Part shown: one piece after another, positions 14,101 to 25,629 of the stretch
How the letters are laid out: each line of letters begins with the position of its first letter
How positions within the stretch are numbered: the stretch's first letter is position 1
NCBI GenBank assembly: GCA_963920765.1
Contig: OY987249.1
Span: forward strand, 13,516,817-13,580,816
From: Ulota crispa
Taxonomy: Eukaryota > Streptophyta > Bryopsida > Orthotrichales > Orthotrichaceae
Reading direction: 5' to 3'
Length of the DNA stretch: 64,000 nt
Made by a program: the position numbers and the translations under genes
Notes under the pieces: generated by a model
Seen by the model: only the letters and a program-made list of their open reading frames with translations
Database searches by the model: none
Told to the model about the DNA's origin: nothing

Positions 14101-15742
14101 ATATTCTCTACAATGTAGAGTAATATGGATTCAAATCTTTGCAAAAAATATGTATTCCATAATATGGTTCAAAAGTGTTATAATGGCATAAACCATTGAG
14201 GTGTATTTTATTTTTTTCAAATTCAAAAGTGACATCAAATGAATTAAGGATAATCACTTGTAAAAACAACTATAGGAAAAAGCAACAAATTAACTACAAT
14301 GAATGTTATTTCTTGTAAGACAAGTTTATAGCATTTTTCTTAGCTTAAAATCCCTTAGTTTTGAAAAGAATCTAGATTCATGGCACCTAAGGTAGTACGC
14401 TTGAAAATCGCCTAAGGGCTCATCCCTCTTTTTCATGGTCTTTTGTGGATGGAAGGATTTTTAGTTCATTTTCTAGACAAAGAGAAATAGATGTTGAATG
14501 CAACACAAGTTGTTTCATATTTTTTGAAGCATTTTTGAGTTACTTATGAATTCTCAAAGTGCATGTGTCATAGGTACCTATTATTAACCTTAGACCTTCC
14601 AAGAACCATTCACTTGCAAGTTGTGAAAAGATTTGAGGAAGCAAGGAGAATGATTAGCTCTTGCAATTATAAACAAATTTTCTTCCATGCATTCAATGAG
14701 TTGTAAGAGGCTAATGTAAGAATCACCAATGCACCATTTCACAACAAGCTACTGGATGGTTCAAAATGAGCGAACGGTTTTCAAGCGTACTACCTTATGA
14801 CTAAACTTGAATGGTTCAAAGTCCAAAAATAAAAGCCATGCTACAAGACAAAGAAAATTTGGAAGGTTTTATTATATGTGATCCTTGTAAATTGCATGAT
14901 AAAATTTCTTAATTGGACACAACACATGCTAAGGGGATTAAAGATTTAGAAGCATAATGTTAACAATTATTTTCAGCAACACACAATCCAAATTTGCCTT
15001 TACAATTTGAAATTAAGTAAATGTAACATGAATATTTTTCCCAATTAAGTTTGATTTTTCTAAGCAAATATCAAATTAGACATTTTTCTTTGCCAAATTA
15101 AATTTTAGTGTCACTTTACCAAGGATGCCTATCAAGCAAGTGATGCCACATTACTTTTTTGGAGAAAAAAAATTTAACTATTTTGTGGTATGTAATCATT
15201 GCGTACTTATACATACCTTCATAAATATAACAAAATTTGTGGCATAGTGAAAGCAAAGAGAGAGATTTTACTTCATTCAACCTTTCACGCAGCTCATGAT
15301 TAATACTTTGGAGCCGTTGTTCTCCATCAATATGTGCCTCCAAATCAATTTGCAATGCTGCAACTTGCCGACGCAATGTAGCAGCGTCTGATGCTGGTGG
15401 TGCCATTAAGCCTTCTGCTCGCAGCCGTGGACCAATGCCAGCAGTGCCGCCACGCAATGCTAAAGAACCTCCAGAGCTTGTAGTAGTTGTTGTTGCTGCG
15501 CCTCCTCGCCCTGAGGGCATAGGTAAGCTGCTATTTGCAGTTGGCGATCGTGGATTGGTAAGCAACATTTTGTTGTTGAAAACCACACTTTTGTTATTAA
15601 CTCCACCATTGTTACCACCGCTACTACTACTACTAGCACCCAAATTGCCTCCATGTCCTGCATTGAGACTATCTTTGAAGGCGTTGTTAGGATGCGCCCT
15701 TGGAGATGAGTTTGGCCTGCCAATGCCAAAGGAGCTTGCCAT
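235..15742 (-). CDS. Large coiled-coil protein with SFI1-like centrin-binding repeats (17 exons)
   Basis: Exons on the minus strand (high to low): 15282-15742, 13776-13892, 13401-13563, 12605-12736, 12174-12398, 11511-12034, 10468-10654, 9832-9962, 9603-9654, 9070-9264, 8446-8697, 7402-7542, 5957-6103, 3037-3168, 2772-2871, 1500-1865, 235-782. All introns are GT-AG and all phases agree, giving about 1,290 residues. Residues 1-115 are Ser/Gly/Asn-rich low complexity and 115-290 coiled coil. Residues 291-729 carry about ten repeats with a central Trp (FGWRMF, FWEDY, EAWRKI, EWKEWL, SAWQCV, KGWQRL, MWTDA, FWRDY, EWWELM, NWMYA), the pattern of SFI1, which binds centrin at spindle poles and basal bodies. 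Residues 730-986 are coiled coil again and the tail is Ser/Gln/Pro-rich. Other Trp/IQ-repeat coiled-coil families (CCDC191 type) remain possible. Exon 1 uses AAAG/GTTGAA, the donor that keeps phase with exon 2. The last acceptor, near 783, is weak. Codons are AT-ending, unlike the other genes here. Confidence 0.8.
1168..2040. repeat. Pair of ~90-bp direct repeats flanking exon 16 of the SFI1-like gene
   Basis: A unit starting 'gtgtgggcta' and running through AAATTCTC, a GA-rich tract and GGTGAAAAGTCAT occurs at about 1170-1262 and again at about 1947-2032, one on each side of the exon at 1500-1865. A related CT-rich stretch in the other orientation lies near 36830-36900. Confidence 0.55.
3259..3403. 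mobile_element. CACTA-like MITE, ~145 bp (intronic)
   Basis: The terminal inverted repeats read TACTACAAGAAAAA on the left and the same in reverse on the right. These are one base from the CACTACAAGAAAA end of En/Spm (CACTA) elements. Relatives lie at 7605, 9329 and 12858. It sits in an intron of the SFI1-like gene and has no coding capacity. Confidence 0.65.
3671..3695. repeat. (TA)n microsatellite
   Basis: Uninterrupted TA dinucleotides in an intron of the SFI1-like gene. Confidence 0.9.
3905..4065 (-). repeat. Possible tRNA-derived SINE fragment
   Basis: On the minus strand, a box-A-like CTAGTGGTAATGG near 4050 is followed about 45 bases later by GGGGTTTGACCCC, which fits a box B / T-arm hairpin. 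The island is much more GC-rich than its intron. No cloverleaf or poly-A tail could be established. Confidence 0.35.
4650..5440. repeat. Long imperfect inverted repeat (foldback MITE)
   Basis: The left half carries repeated phrases of the type 'caaaaatactcttg' and 'accccta'; the right half carries their reverse complements ('ccaagggtatttttt', 'gaggggcat'). The left end GGGGAAGTATTAA recalls the GGGGAAATT ends at 23478 and 31217. The exact right end and target duplication are unclear. Confidence 0.45.
5625..5745. repeat. Minisatellite, ~10-bp unit TTCTCAAAGA
   Basis: About ten degenerate head-to-tail units (AAAGATTCTC and variants) in an intron of the SFI1-like gene. Confidence 0.75.
6283..6820. 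mobile_element. Tourist-like (PIF/Harbinger) MITE, 538 bp
   Basis: Ends are GGGCTACATTACACTAGGAG on the left and the reverse of GGGCCGCTTTACACTAAGAG on the right. Both sides are flanked by TAA (6280-6282 and 6821-6823), the 3-bp target duplication of PIF/Harbinger. It is intronic. Confidence 0.7.
6824..7250. mobile_element. Second, degenerate relative of the adjacent Tourist-like MITE, opposite orientation
   Basis: The right half, read in reverse, matches the left arm of the element at 6283 (phrases 'gggccatttt', 'caaatggtttt', 'gtgtaaaggcc'). It begins immediately after the TAA at 6821-6823, so the two copies abut tail to tail. Confidence 0.5.
7605..8298. mobile_element. CACTA-like MITE split by inserted repeats
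   Basis: The left end CACTTGAAGGAAAATGTG and the right end TTTTCTTGTAGTG belong to the 145-bp family of 3259-3403. Roughly 7701-8210 is inserted sequence: a fragment with the AACACCATATTC end of the 4-bp-TSD family, and an inverted repeat with ends 'aagggatttggaccca' at about 7905 and its reverse at about 8190. Confidence 0.5.
9329..9474. mobile_element. CACTA-like MITE, ~145 bp (intronic)
   Basis: Same family as 3259-3403. The interior matches ('ggtccacaatggttgcaaat' and its mirrored end); the termini are decayed (GTAGTACAAAAA on the left, TTTTCTTGTGGTG on the right). Confidence 0.6.
11112..11163. repeat. (TA)n microsatellite
   Basis: A long AT/TA run followed by GTATGTATGTAT, in an intron of the SFI1-like gene. 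Confidence 0.9.
12858..13304. mobile_element. CACTA-like MITE carrying a 301-bp insertion
   Basis: The left end CACTACAAGGAAACATGTCC is the best CACTA terminus in the window. Removing 12924-13224 plus one copy of TATTA rebuilds the contiguous order seen in the uninterrupted copy at 3259-3403. Confidence 0.65.
12924..13224. mobile_element. 301-bp unclassified insertion with 5-bp target duplication
   Basis: It is flanked by TATTA at 12919-12923 and 13225-13229 inside a CACTA-like MITE. I see no clear terminal inverted repeat, poly-A tail or coding sequence, so its class is open. Confidence 0.55.
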
Positions 15743-18700
15743 GAAGTTGCCAACAAGAGGTCCACCTTAGCCGCCAAAGGATTGTTATTTGGTCACTTGC
15801 ATCTACTTATTGCATCAAGAATACTTTTGTCATGATAAGGTTCAAAACTTGTATAGAATCTTTAACCAAAGCAATACTTAGAAAGAAAATTTGCTTTCAT
15901 GAAACTAATGTAAATGACATATTTGTGCAAAAAATAGAAACATCATATCAAAATTTAGAAGAGCATTTGGGCAAAACAAAGTATTTGTTAGATGAATTAC
16001 AAAACATCATAACCATGGTTGGAAATCAAGTTTCATTATTCAACAAAAACGGAGAGGTTCTAATGCAATGAGATAACAAGAAATAGTTGAAAGCTAGAGA
16101 CAAACTTTGGAAGGGCTTGGCCTCAGATTTTCACATAAACAAGCATGTTAGGAGTAGAATTGATATAAATGATCTTTGGATTAATCATTTTATAAGTGCA
16201 ATCCTATGAAACAAGCTAAATTCAAATAAAACATTAGAAGAACCAACGTCAAGACATTGTTTCATTTGTTTTGGTTGAAGTGACATACAAATTTTGATTT
16301 ATTGGGTGGATTTTGCATGCGCCTATACAATTCAATGACATATCTTGGTGGCTAATTTGAAGAGCTCTTAGTGATTGCAATTTTTTTAAGGTTCAAGCAA
16401 AGAGAATTGTGCATTTGCTCTCCAAAAAGCGTTGGATTAATTCCTAAACTGCATCCAAAAACAAAACTTGCATTACAACCACCAAATTGAAGTGAGTCCA
16501 AGTGCTATTTTCTAGAAATAAGATGAAGTACTAGGTTGCTCAAGTTTTGTGAAGTGTGAGCTCTCCTTAAATAGTTTTTCATTTGGAATTCAATGCTTAG
16601 AAAGAAGACTTGTATAGGGTATTTTGAAAGAATAATTTTATACAAGTTTGTGGTTTGATGAGACAATGAAATTTGGTTGGTAGCCCATGTCATGGAGTTT
16701 AGGAACACTATGGCCATCACTCACTATTGACGCCCATGCTATTTCTATGCTCTAAATTCACAATCAAACTCTCAACTTCTTCTCTTCTTCTAACAACAAA
16801 AAGTTAAGTAAACTACATGAAACTAAAACAAAGATTTGTTCAAAGCATTTGTAATTTGCAAGAGACAAAGACAGAAACTACAAAAAAATTGAGTAAAAAA
16901 AGGAAATTGTATCTTTGACAAGGTTGGTGGTAGAATCTAGTGTACAATTGCTCCTTTAGATAATTTGCAAAAATAGATACAAACTCAAACCTTAGTAACA
17001 CATGAAATCTCAACAATAAAACATATGATACTTGGGACATCAAGAAACATGATCCCATTTTCCATATTGACCCTTTTTACTAAGAATACATGATTTCTTG
17101 CTTGGGCACATGTAATTTTTTTTGGAGGTATGACTAGGTAGAATGTTTGGTTGTGATTGATTTTGAATTGAAATTGAGTTGAACATAATACTCAGTAAAT
17201 TGGAAAAAACCCGTGTTTTGAGATTTTGAGGTTTTATGTCCACAAAAACATATTTTGTAAATAGGCTTTTGAGAATGTAAAAATTCAAAATTCCCAAAAT
17301 TGGGTTTTTGCACTGTTGTCTATTGCAATTCATAAAGGTTTTGAACCTCCCATTTCAAAATTGCATACAAAATTCATAGCCACGTATAAAAAAATTGTGT
17401 ATTTCATCTCAATTTTGGTTTTCAAAAATCTCTTAAGAGCTCTATACATCTTCTAAAAGTTACACTCCTATACAAATGCCACATCATTTGCCTTATAGGC
17501 TCAACTCTCAACAACGCTTAAGATTTTGCCAATATCTAAAAAAAATGCTAAAGTGGTAATTTGGGGGAGATGTAGATATATCATGAATCACAAAAATTAT
17601 GCAAGGCAAAATCTCCACAATTTAGGTTGGATAAAAAGTGTTTTCTTGACTTGTTTAAAAACTAAAATTATCAAAGCAAACCAATAAAAGTTCTTACATT
17701 TGTGAAATTCTCAAATTGTACTTTGATAGTTGGTTTTCTAGTTTTTAAGAGATGCACTTAATTAGGAGCCACCATAATGGTTCAAACTTAACCTAAAATG
17801 ATCTTGGCTCATAAAGACCTCCTTGTGGAATACAACAACAACATATGATTAAGATAAGTGTTCAAATTTAGCAAGATTAAGATCCACACATCATATGATG
17901 CCATTAATTTTAAAAATGTCACATTAGACACGTTGATGTTGGAACATTCTTCCCTTTGGTACAAATTTTCATATCAAGATTGCATTTGGATTTCATCCAA
18001 CAACATATTTGCATGATATGGAAGGTAAACCCACAAGCCATAAAACTCTAAAACTATCCCTTTTCTTAATGCTTAAAAAGCATGCACTTAAACTTAGTGC
18101 AAGAAATAAACTTACATAACAAAAGATAATGACATGTGTTACCTAAATTGTAGTAGATTTGCAAAATGATGAAGAAGATGAAGCCTATACCCACATGCCC
18201 ACCTTCCTTGATCCGACAAAAACGTCTCAAAGAAAAAACACATAATTCTTCATCACGTCAAGTAGGATTCAATTAGTAGCAAATCTTGATTGGAGATTAA
18301 GACAAAAATTGTCTTGCATACAATCATTTGCTCCCATTTCAACATGCACTCCATGGTTGTCTCTTCAATTAGTTACAATTAACAATTAATTGCCTTCTTT
18401 ACTTTCAAATCACATTCAAACATTGTGCAAATAGATTAAGGCTGTTGCCTTGAATTGCATTCCTTGGCCTTTTAAGCAATTGCCACTTCTTTCTTTCTAT
18501 TTCCTCTTCTTCTTTTGCATTGGTAGAAGGCATGTTCAATTAAAGAATAAAATTTTAAATCCTTTAAAAGCAATTGTAACAAAAATTTGATGGATTTTAC
18601 AACATGAAAAGCAGCTATTGTTCCAAGGAAATGGCTAACAAAGGACAATACAACGGATATGGTAGAACAATGAATAGAAGAGCGGTTAACATGATCTTTG

Positions 18701-19918
18701 TCATGTGGCATTAGCCCTAACCATACTTACCCCTAGTCATAACCAACTACTTTTGCTTGCACAACATGTTTTTTTGCTTCATTCTCAAGCTATTCTTTGT
18801 AAGCTCTTTCTTAATCTTGTAACTCACCTTGCATTTGCACACTAGCTCTTTTCCTAGACAAGAATTGCATTCAAACAATTTGAAGTTCTTTCATACACAC
18901 AAGATTTTTCAATGCGCGCTAAAGCCAAAGATATGTTCCTTGAGAAATTTATGTTATATAAGATTTCATCATACACTACTTTGAAATTAGTTACTACAAC
19001 AATTCTATACCTTCACAAGAGTAACACAAAAGTTTGCAAGATTACACTTTGATCTTTGTTAAGGGAGAAAATTTGAAGATTAGATCTCAAGTTATTTTGC
19101 CTTAGATTCTTTGCTTGTTATATTGGATGGATTCAAAACAAAAGAAAATGAGTTGGATGATGAATGAAATGTGGTATGTCACAATTAGATGCTTGAACCT
19201 TTTACTAAATTAACACAATTTCGAAAAACAAAAAAACACAACTAGTAGAGTATGTACGTGCCAAATCCTTTGTGAATAATGCAATTTCCCTACATCTTTG
19301 AATTGTAAGAAAATCCTTCAAGATTCACGGTTGAGAATAAAGCTAAACTCAATTCATCATGTCCAGTAACCAACTTGCCTCTACGCCTTATCCAATTTTT
19401 TGATACATGTTTGTAACCACTTCATATTTGACATTTTAAAACTAGAAATATTCTCACATGTCATAATGGAGAGATACAATAGTACATAGTAAATGTGTAA
19501 GTGACATCGAAGAAGGATTTGGATTCTCATTGATAAGTATATTAATTTAATATACTTTACATGTATGCTAAACTCTTTGCTCTCACATTGCTTTACAAAT
19601 TTCCTTTTAACAAGTGGGTTGTTATATTATGCCTTATGAATTTTGCATAAGGTCTTTATAAAAAATATCTATATATACATTTTTTAATAATTTGATTTCT
19701 TTAATAACATAAGCTTATATTAGAATTATTGTAAATTTGTGTAGCTTATCTTCTAAATAGTTAGAATTACAAAAATCAATAGCTTAAAACCCGTTTGGTG
19801 TTTCTATGGAAATGTCTCTAACAAAATATGAACACATACAACAAATAGCTAATCAACATCTTTTAATTCAAGAATTGTTGCAAATAAATAACTTGAGGTG
19901 TTTAAAGATAAAAAATAA
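15743..19918. other. Gene-poor AT-rich interval upstream of the SFI1-like gene
   Basis: It presumably begins with the promoter and 5' UTR of the minus-strand gene. An 80-codon plus-strand reading frame (15832-16071) and the text after it keep a protein-like look in places but run into stops and match nothing I recognise. No complete gene, RNA or clear transposon ends were found. Confidence 0.5.
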
Positions 19919-20260
19919 AGGGAATTGCTAAAGCAACACCCAAAACTGCTAATGCCACACCCCTATGAGCATGTAATTTGAGAACTTAATGCTTTTTTAA
20001 TATTCAAGTGGTCTATCATTCATTCAATAGTCACGGTATTACTACCTCCTTGAAAGAAAGAAGAACAAATACAAATTATTGTTGAACTTTTATTGCACCA
20101 TCTCTATTTTTTAAATGTATTTTTGCTTTAAGTAAACCAAAAGTCCTATATATTTTGGTTCAAACTCACGTACCTCCAATTTTTTTGAATATAACCTACG
20201 ATATAACCTTAGAATGATAAAATTGAAATATACATTTTATGGGGGAAATTTCATAGCTAA
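19919..20260. mobile_element. MITE with AGGGAATT-type ends (degenerate copy)
   Basis: It starts AGGGAATTGCTAAAGCAACA and matches the elements at 59543-59941 and 63500-63879 (phrases 'ctaatgccacacccctat', 'cttgaaagaaagaa'). The right end has diverged and is approximate. Confidence 0.5.
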
Positions 20261-20599
20261 ATTTCACTTCAAATTCTATTTTCAAGCAAAAATGTTACTT
20301 GGTACTTATAGTAAAAAATAAAGGGATACGTTGAATTTGTAATAGGGGAAGAGTTAAATTGATTAAAAATATTTGAGATGCCTTTGGGCTGTTTGAAGAA
20401 GGAATTGGAATGTGCAATTTTAGTTGGAGGTTGCCAATGCAATGAGGAAAGGCTTCAATGCACCAAAGAATTAGCAACAATGTGATAAAGGAATGCAGTG
20501 ACTTGGTTTAGGATTGAAACAAAGCATTTATGTTTAGCAATGGTGCAAAGAGGATTGTATCTAACTACAGGGGTCTTGAACCACAGAGGAAGTTGTTAA

Positions 20600-20839
20600 C
20601 CCCTGAGCGCTCAGCACATATTCACTCAAATGCAAACTTTTTGGAATTCATTCCAATCAAACTATCACCTAAAAGAGATTCACAAAAATTGACCGTTACC
20701 GATTGGTAGTAAACATAGGCCCGGAGTTCTAAGGAAAATGACATGTCCTTTCATTGTATATTGAAAAGATTATAACGGTCAAACAAGGAAAATTTTCAAA
20801 ACCGGGAGGCCATATTTTGGCCCCTTGGGTGCTTAAGGG
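20600..20839. mobile_element. TTAA-flanked (piggyBac-like) MITE, 240 bp
   Basis: Flanked by TTAA at 20596-20599 and 20840-20843. Ends are CCCCTGAGC and GCTTAAGGG. The right TTAA is shared with the next element. Confidence 0.65.
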
Positions 20840-20843
20840 TTAA

Positions 20844-21399
20844 CCCCTAAAGGACCAAGGGTGTTTTTTGAAAAAAAGCCTTAGAAACTACCAACTTTTA
20901 GTGCATTGCCCAAAATTGAAAATGAAAATTTGTTTTCTCAATTTCAATCATACAAAAGTGCATAAAATAGATCAAATAATGTGTGTAAAAAATTTTAGCC
21001 CATTTGACCATGCGGATTGTAAGATTATAATGTCTAAAGAGAAAAACAACCTTTTGCAAAACAAGGTTAAAAGAGTTTGAGCCTTCCTAGAGTAAAAACT
21101 TTGCTCTACACAAAAATGAGTTTTTTTACCATTCACAAGTATATGACGTTAGGTTCACTCTTGAAAATTTTCAGATGCAAATATAGAATTTAGCTTATTC
21201 TAAATCACCCTAAAATGCAAGGAGGTTTAGTGATTTGGCAATACATCAGTCATTTTTTCATGATTTCTTGTGCATTGAGGAAGTTTTTTATTTGAAATTC
21301 AAATGGTGAAAAGTTAGAAACAAACATTTGGAAGATGCAAAAAAAAGTTTCACGAGCTTTGGATTTATAAACTGAAAGATAATAGGGCCTGAAGTTAGA

Positions 21400-21453
<54 letters not shown>

Positions 21454-21501
21454 CTGCCTGAACATAGTCAACAAAGTTTGACTCCCTTCAAAATGCAATG
21501 T

Positions 21502-21548
<47 letters not shown>

Positions 21549-21840
21549 ACAATTGTACACCATATTTTTTTAGTTACATACTTGCCAATTTTCAAGAGTT
21601 GATGAGAGTTGATGCATAAGATTCTCCAAAGATGCCCAAATTGCTCAAGCTGCCTAGTTTCTTTTGGGCAATATAATTTTTGAACCAAGCATCTGATTGG
21701 GGAAAAACTACATTTCCATTTGGGGGATACATATTTGCACCTTGTGCAACACTTTTGAGAACATCCAATAAAAATTAACTCCATATGACCCTACCCAAGT
21801 TTTCAATTGGCTATTGAATAGCCACTTGGTCCTTTAGGGC
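20844..21840. mobile_element. TTAA-flanked (piggyBac-like) MITE, 997 bp
   Basis: Ends are CCCCTAAAGGACCAAG and CTTGGTCCTTTAGGGC, with TTAA at 20840-20843 and 21841-21844. A reverse-oriented relative lies at about 38296-39265. No transposase is visible. Confidence 0.75.
21402..21547. repeat. (TA)n and poly-T tracts inside the 997-bp MITE
   Basis: About 24 TA units (to ~21449) and a run of about 40 T (21508-21547). The relative at 38296 has no TA array, and only about 12 A at the matching place. Confidence 0.9.
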
Positions 21841-22365
21841 TTAAATGTAGAATAAAGTTGCAAAAATGTGGAGAGGAATTGTTAGCATGAGGTAAATTGC
21901 AGTTTGTATTCCATTGCATTTAAAAAATTGAAGTTAAAGATGAAAGAGCTTGAAGTTGAAAGTAACTCAACAAATTGGAAGAATAGTCATTTTAAATTAA
22001 AAATAAAACAAACAAGTTGAAATTGGAAGCATTGTTTGAGTAGAAGGGTAGAAAGTAATGCTGACCAACTTTGAACCTATGATGAAAATATAAGTGAGAT
22101 TTAAACCTTAATAGTCATATAGTTGGTTGTTACGAATAGTGGTTCTTTTTGAATTCTTTGTCATCTCAATTTTGCAACTTTGTATTTTAAAAACATGATT
22201 CTGTAAATTGCAGGTTAAAAAATATCCATTAAGGTGCATTCATCTTAGATGAACTTTTGAGATTGATGTATTAAAAAAAAACCTAAATGATTTTGATAAA
22301 ACAAATTCTAAACCTATGAAATTTGTGTGTTGATGGTAGGGAAAAAATGTTTTGAACTTGATGAA

Positions 22366-22810
22366 TCTATCTATATAACATAATACGATTTACCTTTTAG
22401 CGATCCTTTTACTACATGGATAAAAAATCATGAATAAAAATAAAAAAATATTTTGCTGCATGGATAAATTGGACTGTGTGGGTAGTTTTTTTACTACATG
22501 GGTTAATTGAACTACATTGGTAAAAACAACAAAATGGATATTTTTTGTACATGAGTAAAAACAAAATGGATATTTTTTGTACATGAGTAAAAACAAAAAA
22601 TGGATCTTTTTATTGCGTGAATAAATACAAAAATTGTTTTATTGCATGGCCAAAGAACATAAATTGTTATACTACAAACGAAACAAAAGTTTTACAGCGT
22701 GTGGAATTGGGCTTGAATTTATTTTGCCTCTTGTCGGACCAACAAATACCTACATTAGTATCAGACTAACTGAAGTTATTGGCATGTGTAGTAAAATTTT
22801 AATGCGTAAT
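22366..22810 (+). mobile_element. Helitron-like fragment with TTTTTACC-type internal repeats
   Basis: It starts TCTATCTATATAACATAATA after an A and shares this start, the 'gcgatccttttact' block and the later 'aattgggcttga' block with the minus-strand copy at 48465-49112. The 3' end was not found. Short frames inside are not genes. Confidence 0.4.
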
Positions 22811-23477
22811 AAAATTTTACTAATTTTGTTGTTATCATCTCAATGTTATAATCTTCACAAAATGTCAGTAGCAATAGAAAATGAAAAAAGCAAGTACAAA
22901 CAGAAATTATTCAACTTTTTTCATTACGATCTGAGAGAGATATATATTAGAAAAAGATGCGTTTGTAAAAGAGGTTTTTTAGTCTACCCAAGGCCTTTTC
23001 TACACTTGCATTTCAGCTTTATATAGCATCAACCTCTTTTTTCATTTTTCTAATGAAAGTTCTTGCATCACTTGTTTGTAAAAAAGAAGTTTTATGTTTT
23101 CAATAATTCTCTCTTTTTGAAAGCTTATTGCTAATAAATAATGCAACCCACACATGATTCGTTTGTTGTTTACTCTATCTTGTTTACTTAATTTATACAT
23201 CCTCTTATGTTGATTTCTTTCCATTTTAGAAATTAAAATAGAACATTTAAATCTAGACATTTTCAACTCAAAACCATAACACAAGTTCTTTCTTCAAGAG
23301 CAAAGACAAAACACAATAAAAATATCAATCTACATTAAAGCAAACATTCTTGACAAATGTGGATGTAGAAAATGTTGGTTTCCAGTAACCTTGCCATTGT
23401 TTGATGCTGTTTTAAACCATGCCTTCTTCATTAAGTTAATAAGTTAACAAGTCACAGATCAATTGTTATAAAAATAA

Positions 23478-23800
23478 GGGGAAATTTTAATGGATACTCT
23501 TGAAGTTTGCAATATTTACATAGATATCCCTGATTTTTCAGAAATTACACAAACATCCTTGGACCAAAAGCGTGAGGCATTTATTTGTTGTGCTTGTAAT
23601 TTGTTCATAACTAATGTTGAAAAAAGGAAAGCAATGAAACAAAAAAGAAGCAATGTGCGCCCAAAGAACAAAGAGAAGTGGCATGCATAATAAAACAACT
23701 GCCTAAAAATTATGGTCCAAATATATTTGTGCAATTTTTGAAAAAACAAGGGTATCTATGTAAATATTGCAAACTTCATGGGTATCCATGAATTTCCCCC
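23478..23800. mobile_element. Mutator-like MITE, 323 bp
   Basis: Inverted arms of about 65 bp begin GGGGAAATTT and end AATTTCCCCC. Flanks TAAAAATAA (23469-23477) and TACAAATAA (23801-23809) agree at 8 of 9 positions, fitting the 9-bp duplication of Mutator-like elements. The window's first 127 bases are part of another copy. Confidence 0.65.
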
Positions 23801-23890
23801 TACAAATAAATGGTTTTATAATAACCAAACCTATCTAACAAAATGTATTTAATTGCTTGGCACTAAACTGTTGATCTTGCTCCTTCTGTT

Positions 23891-24292
23891 AAGAGGGGAG
23901 GCTCAAAAAGTGACCCCTATCAGATAATGAGTCCCATAGGTAGCCCAAGAATGGATGTGAGGTGGTTCTTGAATGGACTCTCCTTAATCTTAAAAGAAAA
24001 TGTGTCTTTTATTGCAAGAGCCAATCACAAGTCTTGATTTCACCTAATCTCTTTATAAATTACAAGGGGACGGTTTATGGGAGATTTAGAATCATAAATA
24101 GGCACCTACTACATAAAACTTGAAAATTCATCAACAATTCAATAATGCCTCAAAAAATATGAAAATAGTTGAGTTACATTTAGCATCCATTTCTCTTTGT
24201 CTGAAAATTACACAAAAATCTTCCAGTTTGGGGAAGGCCATGAAAAAGAAGATCAACCCTTAAAGGGTTGCTTTTTGAGCCTCCACCCTTAC
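23891..24292. mobile_element. Unclassified MITE, ~400 bp
   Basis: The inverted ends share GGAGGCTCAAAAAG within the first 25 bases of each side. The target duplication is not resolved (TTAA left, TTAC right). Confidence 0.5.
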
Positions 24293-24695
24293 AATAAGTT
24301 AATGTGATTGTGAGAGCCCATAATGCAACCTTCCCCATACTCGAGCAATCCCCAAAGTTGATCCCTACTGTTGAGGTGTTTGCCACTCATTGAAGTGGAG
24401 TAGTGAATGTCACTTGCACAAGTAAATCTTGCCACAAGTTAGCTTAGGAGTTAGTTTGGGAGAATTGGGATTAGGACTGTCAAGTACATGTATAGGAACA
24501 CATCCAAGCAGTTTCAAGGGTAGTTTAGATTTGCTAATAGGGACCATATGAGCTGCAACTTTGCCCCATTAATATAAAAATTATCTACAATATTTTTTTC
24601 CACAAAAATTATGTTCCATGATAGCTTGTTGAAAGGCTAACCCTATTGGTTTTTTTCCTAATTTTTTTTGAGACCTTGAAGTACCTAAACCTTTA

Positions 24696-24921
24696 ACTCT
24701 TAAACGTCCATAGGGCATAGTATATACGTTGACATAAATTGTCATTTGCTACCAATAAGAAATTTTAATTTGGGATCTCAAGTACTTCACTAGAACCGCA
24801 TTGATCTATTCTCCAACTTCTTTGTTGGTCTCAAATGTAGTAGAGGTGTAAATCCATTCCAAATACAAGAAAAATACCCTGTATTGTATTGGTTGGAGCG
24901 GCACGCTCAAACGTTTAGGGG
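24696..24921. mobile_element. TTAA-flanked MITE, ~226-bp subfamily, copy 1
   Basis: TTAA at 24692-24695 and 24922-24925. The core 'tttaatttgggatctcaagt' is shared with copies at 48179, 55887 (reversed) and 57583. Ends are CTCTTAAACGTCC and AAACGTTTAGGGG. Confidence 0.7.
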
Positions 24922-24925
24922 TTAA

Positions 24926-25629
24926 ATGCTCGGGCATGGGTATGGTTACTTTAGCAAGTTAAGGTATGCACACCCATTAGTAACATCAACCATTTAGTGA
25001 CATCTAAAATTAAACCTAATAGTAAGCACTTTTGCAACCAAAGAAGACACACGTGCACCCTAATCAAACATGCAAGTTGACATAAGGAAACATAAATTGT
25101 GTAAATGGCGATTTATGTTTGAGTGTGACATGATCTTTTTGTTGTCATGACATGGTCTTTTTGTTGTCTCTTTTACAAGAATCTAGTGTTTACAATAGAT
25201 AAGTCTAGGGAGTTGCCTTCAATAATTCATATTTTATTCATATGATCTCAAAAAATTCCAAAGACAATTTTCCTTAAATGTGTACCCATTTCCTGACAAG
25301 CGCATGCCATTAAATTCTCAAAACACCCTCCCAATTACCATATCTAAAGTAAGTGTCACTTTTGGGTGTACATACCTTAGCATTCCCCTGAGAGCACAGA
25401 GTGAAGTTTGAACTTGGTACTGAAAGTTGACAAAAGTACGTACGATGTGATATTAAAAAGGTCAGGATGAGTTTCATCCAACGTTTTTAGTGTTTCATTT
25501 GTTATCGGATTAGGGTTCGGCGCTCACCCCTTGAAGGCTGCGGACGCTCTTCTCGGCGGACCTCTTTGTCTCCGACGCCCCTCGCACCGAGCTGAGCTGC
25601 GTGCACGGTCCTTCTCTTTGTCCGTAGCG
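24926..25629 (+). promoter_or_regulatory. Promoter and 5' UTR region of the eL6 gene, with telo-box
   Basis: TAGGGTT at 25511-25517 (telo-box core, AACCCTA in reverse) sits just before a GC-rich leader, as is usual for plant ribosomal protein genes. No ATG precedes the start in frame. The upstream 500 bases show no other gene. Confidence 0.55.

Noticed and set aside
15435-15777. Open frames opposite and out of phase to the first exon of the SFI1-like gene
   Set aside because: They are shadows of the GC-richer, low-complexity Ser/Gly coding stretch; only the 15742 start continues through correct splice sites.
15832-16400. Protein-like plus-strand text
   Set aside because: Stops in all frames after 80 codons, no recognisable domain and no splice structure; left as unassigned in the interval entry.
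21250-21784. Frames with long Lys or Ile-Tyr runs
   Set aside because: They are poly-T and (TA)n tracts within a MITE.
22634-23026. 130-codon plus-strand frame
   Set aside because: It starts inside a Helitron-like repeat and shows no domain or coding character.
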